Shown here: piece after piece, positions 9,947 to 15,464 of the stretch
Layout of the letters: every line of letters starts with the position of its first letter
Numbering within the stretch: position 1 is the stretch's first letter
DNA from: Auxenochlorella pyrenoidosa
Lineage: Eukaryota; Chlorophyta; Trebouxiophyceae; Chlorellales; Chlorellaceae
NCBI GenBank assembly: GCA_001430745.1
Contig: KQ482018.1
Coordinates: 1,066,981-1,082,444 of the forward strand
Length of the DNA stretch: 15,464 bases
Reading direction: 5' to 3'
Translations under genes and position numbers: made by a program
The notes under the pieces: model-generated
The model's input: only the letters and a program-made list of their open reading frames with translations
The model's database searches: none
Told to the model about the DNA's origin: nothing

Positions 9947-11585
9947 TCACTCATCCCCCTCCGCCTCCTCCTCGGCCTTTGCCTTCTTGGCGTCGCCCTC
10001 CTCCGCGCCCTCGCCCTCCGCCGCCTCCTCCTCGGCGGGCGCCTTGCGCTTCCGCTGCTTGGGCGCGCCGCTGGCGTACGTCTCGACTGCGGGGGTGGCG
10101 GGTGGAGAGAACCCGGGGTTTGGCAGGCACGGCGGTAGGCATGGAGCGGGGTTGTCCATGAGCGGCAAGAGCGAGGGCAGCTGTGAGGGCGGGGGCACAC
10201 AGCAGCACGTGCGCTGGTGCCATGCAGCAGGGCGATTGCATACAGGTGGCAGAGGGGTGGCGTGGCGTGGCATGCCAGTCTCGACGCGGCGCCCGCCCTT
10301 GCCCCCGCTCACTGATGTCCTGCAGCTCGGCCATGCCGGTGTCGCTGCCAAAGTCGAGGCCGGCGCGCGCCAGGCCGCGCCCCCACTTCTGCAGGTTCTT
10401 CCACAGCGCCTCCCACTGCGGCGGCAGGTGGGCAGACGGGGTGGTCAGCAGGGGGGTGGGGTGGGGTGGGGTGCGTCAGGCGCATGGGAGACGTTTGCTG
10501 CGTTGCACAGAGAGGCGAGCACAGGCCGCCTGCCTGCCAGCAGGGGCCTGGGTCTGGCCCAGGCGCTCGCCCAGGCGCCCCGCCCCGCCCCCTGCTCCCT
10601 AGCCACCCCCACCTGAGCAGGCTCCCACTCCAGGTGCTCTGCCGCCTGACCCAGCACGTCCACCCACTTCTCATACAGCACCTGCGCGGGGCAGGCGCAG
10701 GCAGGGGGCCAGAGGAGGGTCGGGAGAAGCAGGGGACGGCCGCAGCAGGAGGGGCGCGTGGGCGTCAGTAGTGCCCGCAGTGGTGCCCCGGGCGGTGGGC
10801 GGGCATGAGTTGCCTGCTCACCGTGGGGAATTCGGAAGCCTCGGAGATGTCGTCGCCGCCCGCAGCCTCCCACCGCTCGCCGTCCCCGGTCAGGTCGAAG
10901 CCGCGGGGGTCGCCAGAGACCTGCGCGGCCAGGGGGGGGGGGGGGGAGGCAGGGCACTCAGGGCGGGGGCCTGGTTGGCAGCCCGTTGGCCTTGCGGCAC
11001 TCTGGAGGCAGGGCTGGGGGCTGTGCGTCGCCAGACCGGTGCCCCCAGGGTCCACCGCCAGCGGCACTCATGCCGCCGCGCGGTGCAGTTGGGGACCACA
11101 GAAACCCAACAGGTTTGAGGAGCACGCAGCTTGCGGTACTTGATCATGGCTGCGAGTGCACTCTTGCCCTGCCCTGCCCGGAATCCCGTGGTTTTGCCCT
11201 GTACCTGGCTGGTCACTGACTCCAGGGCATCCAGGGCCTCCTGCCAATCTTCACCCTGCATAGAGGGATGGCCATGCAAGGTGGTCAGCGGCAAAGAGCC
11301 CCAGTTCTGCAGCCGGCGTCGACGCAGGGCTTGCGACGCTCCCGCCTTGCTGCCCGCCACCCCGAGCGGGGGGTGCCGCCGCGCGCGCTCCAGGCCATTT
11401 CTTTCGTTCCGATGGTGAAGCTGAACCCGAAAACCGGCAGTTTGCCGGCAGCGCAAGCGGGCCCCCTCCTTGCCGCAGCGCTCCCCCGGGCCAGGCGCCC
11501 AGTTCCCAGAGCCCCGCAGACCCACCTCCACGAGATCCTCCACCGAGTTGAAGGCCTTGACCACCCTCTTCAGCTTGGCCGCCAT
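9947..11585 (-). CDS. Small nuclear-type protein with helical domain and acidic/Lys tail, about 192 aa
   Basis: Function not recognised. Minus-strand exons 11585-11526, 11255-11205, 10920-10822, 10681-10613, 10415-10313 and 10086-9947 join in phase to a TGA. One more exon is likely near 11162-11106 (SALAAMIKYRKLRAPQT..), but its borders are not settled: the acceptor is weak and the donor would be gtttct. The N-terminal part predicts helices (KRVVKAFNSVEDLVE, WQEALDALESVTSQ, IKYRKLRA, VLYEKWVDVLGQ). Their order loosely recalls the TFIIS N-terminal/LEDGF-type helical bundle, where a leucine-rich helix precedes a basic helix and a final KW-type helix; this is a tentative comparison. The tail has a basic cluster PKQRKRK, a likely nuclear localisation signal, then alternating Glu/Ala and Lys runs to the end. 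Introns are dense: all exons are 51-140 bases. It lies downstream of, and in the same direction as, the REC114-like gene. Confidence 0.6.
10932..10946 (-). repeat. 15-base G run, pyrimidine tract on the sense strand
   Basis: A run of 15 G on the plus strand reads as C15 on the transcribed strand and ends about ten bases before the acceptor at 10922-10921 of the acidic-tail gene. It fits a polypyrimidine tract and is likely length-variable. Confidence 0.7.
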
Positions 11586-12307
11586 CTTGCAGTCTGTTGC
11601 GCGCCGAGTGGACTTGCAGGTAGCTGTGCGAGTGTACCAAAGTGCCTAAAAGCAGGAAATCGCGGTGCCAAGGGCGCCAGCCTGCACAAGGTGCTCCTCA
11701 GCACGGCCCAGCACGACCGTCCTCAGCAAGCGTCTCGGGGTGTCTGGAGCTGCCGAGCCCCAACCTTATGGTGCTTATGCAACATGAGACGTCCTTCCGA
11801 AACCCTAGTACTGCCTCCGACAGCACATCCTGACTGAATTTGTAGATCGAGCGCTACTTTCCGCTCCTGTTGCGCTGCTGGTGCTCCGCAAAAGTTGTAT
11901 GTACTGTTACGAAAGGCAGGTAGCAGGCGCAAGCGAAGTTCAGGCTCCCTGCTAAAGGGCTGGTGTCGTGGCGCCAGCGCCCCACCGCTGTGTCCTGTGC
12001 CCTAAGGCTGCAGCTGTCCTGTACGCACACACGTGAGAATTTCTCCTCACGGAACAAGTTGCTTTGCATAAGGGGTGGGAGGACTGCTGGGGTAGTGGAT
12101 CGGGTCCAAAGGGCGGGCACTGGGCAATAGGCGAAGGTGGGAGCCCAGCAAGCTTCATGCAGTGTTGATGACGAGCATGGGGGTGGCACTTGTACGTGCC
12201 TTAGCAAGTGGGATGAAAACCCGACAGGAGGAAGGCGGAATCCAGCAGAGAGGGAAGCTGAAAGAGGAGGGGGCAAGCGTTCACGGCCCCCGTGCTGGGC
12301 TGAGCCC
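11586..12307. other. Tandem intergenic region: 3' UTR of the REC114-like gene and promoter of the acidic-tail gene
   Basis: Both neighbours are on the minus strand, so the right part should be 3' UTR of the upstream gene and the left part the 5' leader and promoter of the downstream one. I find no supported exon and no TTACA (TGTAA on the minus strand) to mark the end of the upstream transcript. The section 11750-11910 is locally less GC-rich. Confidence 0.5.
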
Positions 12308-13302
12308 TCAAGGCAGCATGGCCTCGACCCGCGCCACTGCCTGCTCCAACATGCCCACAAGAGCCTCAAATGCTGGGTCGGCATGGGCAGCCTGCAGCAG
12401 GAGGCCAGCGAAGGGCGCAGGGGATCCGACGTATGTAGCTATGTTGCAGTGCAAAGCGCCTGGTACGTGCATTCAAACAGAGCCCGGAGCAAGCCGGATA
12501 TGCAGCAGGGGCCTGCCAGCCACCTCAGTCTGTCAGCTCCCACTGAACATGCCTTGCCCCGTCGATTTTTCACCTGCATTGCCTCCATCAAGCTGGCCTC
12601 GTCTTCGTAGCCAAAGAGGCTGGCATCTCTCTTCTGCTCCTCAGCTCCAGCTTGCTGCTGCTCTTCAGGTGCTGCAGCAGGCCCTTCTCGCTGCTGGGGC
12701 GCCGACAGTGAGGCACCACGCCCACCTGCCGCCGCTGCTGCCGCCGCTGCTGCCGGCGGTGCTGCTGCTTGCAGCGTTTGCGGCATTAGCAGCGCAACGC
12801 TGCCGCTCTGGATGGCCTGCAGCAGTGCCCCGCACTCTAGGCCTGCCTGAATTGTGTCGAAGTGAATCGCAAAGAGCCGGCCAGGCGGGGCCCGCGGAGG
12901 GCTGGCGCCACCGCCACCGGCCCAGCAGCTGGGTCCTGGCCCAACGGCGAGGAACAGCACGTGTCCGCTGCTGCCACCGGCAGTGGGTTGCGGCGCGCCA
13001 TGCTCGGGGCACAGCAGGCGGAAGGAGAAGCCGCCAGGCGTGAGGGGTGCCTGCACCAGCTGCTGCGCGCTGCGGAGCGTGAACGTGAGGAGCGGCGGCG
13101 TGCTCCCGCCGCTGCACCGCACCATCAGCACTCCTCCTTGCTCGCTGCGCAGCCACAGGCCTTTGGCCGCCGTCTTGAGGGGCAGCAGTCCGCCAGCAGA
13201 CTGCTGTTGCTGCTGCAGAGAGGGGAAGGGGGCCCAGGCAGCCACTCTGCCCGTCCAGCAGCTGGCTGCAGGGAGCTCTAGCCGTGCTTCCTGCGCCTCC
13301 AT
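12308..13302 (-). CDS. PH-like domain protein resembling meiotic REC114/PHS1, 270 aa
   Basis: Two minus-strand exons, 13302-12574 and 12391-12308, join in phase (donor gtgaaa, acceptor ctgcag) and end in TGA. Residues 46-166 alternate strands: GLWLRSEQ, GVLMVRC, LLTFTLR, FSFRLLC, HVLFLAVG, RLFAIHF, closed by a helix LECGALLQAIQ; this order suits a PH-like fold. Residues 170-230 are a low-complexity Ala/Gln/Glu linker. The last 35 residues form a helical motif across the splice junction, with ASLMEAMQAAHADPAF then EALVGMLEQAV. REC114 and plant PHS1 have this plan: an N-terminal PH domain, disordered linker, and short C-terminal helical motif with D-x-x-F-x-x-F/L-V. In REC114 the C-terminal part binds MEI4 during meiotic break formation. 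The exon structure is well supported; the family call is inferred from pattern and needs a profile search. A poly-Gln stretch lies at residues 30-34. Divergent from the phosphotransferase gene. Confidence 0.72.
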
Positions 13303-13638
13303 GGCAGCTCGGAGACGTGTCTGGCCGTGCAGAAGGAGCGCAGAAGGCCAGATCAGGTGGGGTGAAGGTGGACAAGCGACGGTGGATTCAACTTCAACTG
13401 GTGCTGCGGCCGCCGAGCAGCTGGCACTCCCTGCAATTGCTGCATCGTGGGGACGCATCTCTCGCCCCTCTGGATCATCACCGAGTTTCTCACTTGGCGC
13501 CGACAGCGTCTGTGGAAGTGAGCCTGCGCCGCCGCTTCTGAAGCAAGCAAGAAGCAACTCTTGCCCTGCCGCACCGCCGGTGCGGCTCCTCACCTCAGGC
13601 TGACGTATTCTAATCTTGAGCGCGCCCCCAGCGGCGCT
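13303..13638. promoter_or_regulatory. Divergent promoter region between REC114-like and phosphotransferase genes
   Basis: The 336 bases between opposite start codons must hold both 5' leaders and, unless upstream exons exist, both promoters. No TATA or CCAAT element is clear. The REC114-like reading frame stays open upstream of its first good ATG, across this gap and into the antisense of the neighbour, so the true start could be farther out, though no better ATG is seen. Confidence 0.45.
13568..13586. repeat. Perfect 9-bp inverted repeat, possible hairpin or binding site
   Basis: The sequence GCCGCACCGCCGGTGCGGC is symmetric around its central base. As RNA it could fold to an eight-pair GC-rich stem with a GCC loop. 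It sits 53 bases upstream of the phosphotransferase ATG, either in its 5' UTR or as a palindromic protein site. Function is unknown. Confidence 0.6.
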
Positions 13639-15451
13639 ATGGGGCGCTACCTGACTACACGAGCGCTGGAGGGGCTGCGGGAGTATGCGTACAAGCCCTC
13701 TGGCTACACCATTTTGGATGCCTGGCACGCCCCCATTCTCAATCGTGAGCGCGGCCCTGAGGGTGCTGTTCCCTGGCAAGCGGTCGCCGAAGCTGGCGAC
13801 ACTGGCGGCGGTTCAGCTCTGCGTGCCTGGTCGCTGCATCCCCCTGGTCGCTGCATCCCCCTGCCCTTGACTCAGCTTGCTTGCTATCAAACATGCTTAA
13901 TTGTTGACCGACACCGCTCACGGTCGCTTGTCTGCCATCCAGCTTGTCAGTTGCGGAGCTTGCGCCCATCCTGCGCGCCCGCCGATCAGCCCGGCCATGT
14001 GTCCGAATGGCACGCTGCACCGCGGGTGCCTTCAATGCGCCGCCCTGCCTGGCCCGCACGCAGACATCACCAACCACTGGCTGCCCATGTGGCTGGCGCC
14101 CAACCTTATCACGCTGCTGGGCTTGTCGGCGCTGCTGCTGTCGTACGCCGTGGCGGCTGCGCACCAGCCCGACTTCTCGGGCTTTGCCCCGCTCTGGCTG
14201 TACGCCTCCAGGTGCGCGCCAGTGGGGGCAGGGGAGGAGGAGGGACCCCGGAGGGATGCGCCACGCGCTTGAACAGTGTGCACCGCATCCTTATGCGCAG
14301 CGAGGCATGGATGCGCAGGTGCAGGGCGGCTGCCCAAACGTGGGCTTGTCGCCGGGGATCCCTAGCCGCGGCGGGCCAGCCGCGCAGCCCTGCCCGCTGC
14401 ACGGCCGCCTCCTCACGCCCCCAGCCCCCCCCCCCGGCCTCCCACCCTGCAGCGCCTTTGCCGTGTTCTTCTACCTGCACATGGACAACCTGGATGGCAA
14501 GCAGGCGCGGCGCACCAAGAACAGCTCGCCGCTGGGCCAGCTGTTTGACCATGGTGAGGGGGCGCGCCCGCCCTGCTGCGGCAGCACGGCCGACAGTCGC
14601 TGCAGGGACGTCAGCCAGGCTGGCGTGCAGCCAAGCAGGCAGGCAGACAGGCAGGCAGGCAGGACCTTCCCGGGTGCTTTACATGCATGGCAGGCAAGGT
14701 GGTCGGTGCACGACGCGGCCCAGCTGCTCCCATGAGCATGGAGTAACCGCCCCCTGGCCCGGCCGCCTGGGGCGCCCTCCCCCGCAGGCTGCGACGCGCT
14801 GGCGGTGCACCTGATCCTCATGAACGTCGCCTGCTCGCTCAGCTTTGGCTCCGGCTGGCGGCTCACCGCCTCCTGCCTGTGCGTGATGGTGCCGTGGGTG
14901 CTGGCGCACTGGGAGGAGTACCACACGGGTGAGGCGGGGTCGACCCTATTTTGATGAGACTGGTCAAACGGCTGCGGTGCGTGCCTGCCGCCTTGCGCGC
15001 GTGCGTGTGTGTGTGTGTCCGCGTGTGAACCCTCACTGCGGCGTCCTTGTGTTGGGAGGCAGCGGGAGGCCTCCCACTTGCCTGGCCGCCTGCTGCTCGC
15101 GGCGGCCGGGGTGTGGTATCCTGCGCCTCCGTCGCGTCGGCCTCTGGATCACATCACCCTCCAGGCAGCTGCTGCCTGCCAGTGGCGTTGCGGCGACTGG
15201 CGATGGCGCACGGGGGCCGCAGCTGAACCTGCACCCTGGCCGCCCCGGGCTGCGTCGCTGCAGGCATCATGGTGTATGGCAACGGCATGATTGGCGTGAC
15301 CGAGGCCAACTACGCCGTCGTCTTCCTGCACCTGCTCACCTGGGCCATGCGGCCGCAGCGCTGGCTGAGCCACCCCTTTGCCCGCCTGGCGGGCAGCAGC
15401 CTGGCGCAGCAGCTGCCGCGCCCGGTGACCGCCTTCCTGGCAGCGCTCAAG
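13639..15451 (+). CDS. CDP-alcohol phosphotransferase (choline/ethanolamine phosphotransferase type), 3' end missing
   Basis: An integral membrane enzyme of the Kennedy pathway, expected in the ER, that transfers phosphocholine or phosphoethanolamine from its CDP form to diacylglycerol. Exons are 13639-13744, 14064-14211, 14453-14553, 14788-14928 and 15264-15451, all GT-AG and in phase, giving the first 228 residues; the last donor is at 15452. The catalytic motif DGx2ARx8Gx3Dx3D is complete: DGKQAR, then G, FDHG and CDAL, split by a donor after the [13 protein letters not shown] starts the first membrane span, and HWEEYHTG and GVTEAN match the region after the motif in AAPT/CEPT/EPT enzymes. 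Length to here fits a protein of about 390 residues, so roughly 160 lie beyond the window. HWEEYHTG resembles the HWEKYNTG of ethanolamine-type enzymes, but specificity cannot be settled. The ATG at 13639 lines up with the usual N-terminus. Confidence 0.95.
13827..13860 (+). repeat. Two tandem copies of a 17-base unit in an intron
   Basis: The unit CTGGTCGCTGCATCCCC occurs twice head-to-tail in the first intron of the phosphotransferase gene. It looks like a recent local duplication. Confidence 0.85.
14635..14663 (+). repeat. GGCA microsatellite in an intron
   Basis: A run of GCAG/GGCA tetramers with one interruption (AGAC) lies in the intron after the catalytic-motif exon of the phosphotransferase gene. 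Confidence 0.85.
15005..15018 (+). repeat. GT dinucleotide microsatellite (7 copies) in an intron
   Basis: Seven GT units lie in the fourth intron of the phosphotransferase gene, in a GT/GC-alternating stretch. GT repeats can be polymorphic; no function is implied. Confidence 0.8.
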
Positions 15452-15464
15452 GTGGGGTCCGGGT

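Noticed and set aside
9216..10616. A plus-strand open frame of more than 450 codons
   Set aside because: It runs antisense to four exons of the acidic-tail gene, has no domain, and its amino acid content (Ala/Arg/Gly/Ser-rich) is what a GC-rich shadow frame gives. The minus-strand exons have matching phases and splice sites.
11434..11448. Small inverted repeat CCGGCA-GTT-TGCCGG
   Set aside because: A six-pair stem inside an intron is expected by chance in such GC-rich DNA; nothing else points to function.
12391..12450. Longer version of the last REC114-like exon starting upstream of 12391
   Set aside because: In phase with the first exon's donor, the only upstream acceptors (after CCAG or ATAG) lead to a stop or the wrong frame; the acceptor ctgcag at 12393-12392 keeps phase and the helical motif.
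13303..13779. N-terminal extension of the REC114-like gene through its open upstream frame
   Set aside because: The extension would overlap the first exon of the phosphotransferase antisense and shows no domain; the ATG at 13302 is the most sensible start.
14635..14663. Possible CRISPR-like or minisatellite array
   Set aside because: It is a simple tetramer microsatellite without spacers, in a nuclear intron.
1..15464. A new defence, mobile or multi-gene system
   Set aside because: Each gene has a separate housekeeping-type role, every gene is intron-rich, and no terminal repeats, integrase, transposase or reverse transcriptase motif was seen on either strand.

Overview
The window looks like nuclear DNA of a GC-rich green alga, most like a Chlorella-type trebouxiophyte. 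The reasons are dense short introns (about 50-410 bases) with gtgagg/gtgcgc-type donors and (t/c)gcag acceptors, GC-rich codons with Ala/Gly/Gln-rich disordered segments, TGTAA motifs of the kind green algae use for polyadenylation, and a plant-like gene set. The taxon is inferred, not proven. There is no sign of bacterial, viral or transposon genes.

I rebuilt seven spliced genes by joining exons whose reading phases agree. (1) Minus strand, 2026 to 189 and continuing off the left edge: a mitochondrial carrier (SLC25) protein. (2) Plus, 2386-3728: a 198-residue RING-H2 ubiquitin ligase. (3) Minus, 6878-4563: a 339-residue protein with two RRM domains. (4) Plus, 7137-9184: a 317-residue membrane protein, probably of the chloroplast, function unknown. 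(5) Minus, 11585-9947: a small, probably nuclear protein with an acidic/lysine-rich tail. (6) Minus, 13302-12308: a 270-residue protein whose PH-like N-terminal part and C-terminal helix recall the meiotic factor REC114/PHS1. (7) Plus, 13639-15451 and continuing off the right edge: a CDP-alcohol phosphotransferase (choline/ethanolamine phosphotransferase type).

The layout is compact and alternating. Genes 1/2, 3/4 and 6/7 are head-to-head with 359, 258 and 336 bases between start codons, so each pair may share a bidirectional promoter region. Genes 2/3 and 4/5 converge with about 760-830 bases between stops, which hold the 3' UTRs. Genes 5 and 6 run in tandem. The genes do not form one pathway: they cover mitochondrial transport, ubiquitylation, RNA binding, a plastid membrane protein, nuclear functions and phospholipid synthesis.

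The best leads are the REC114/PHS1-like gene, a GC-AG intron in gene 4, a 22-base G-run (sense strand) just after a donor site in gene 3, a Trp replacing the signature Pro in the first carrier repeat, and a perfect inverted repeat just upstream of the phosphotransferase. I did not see a clear new multi-gene system.
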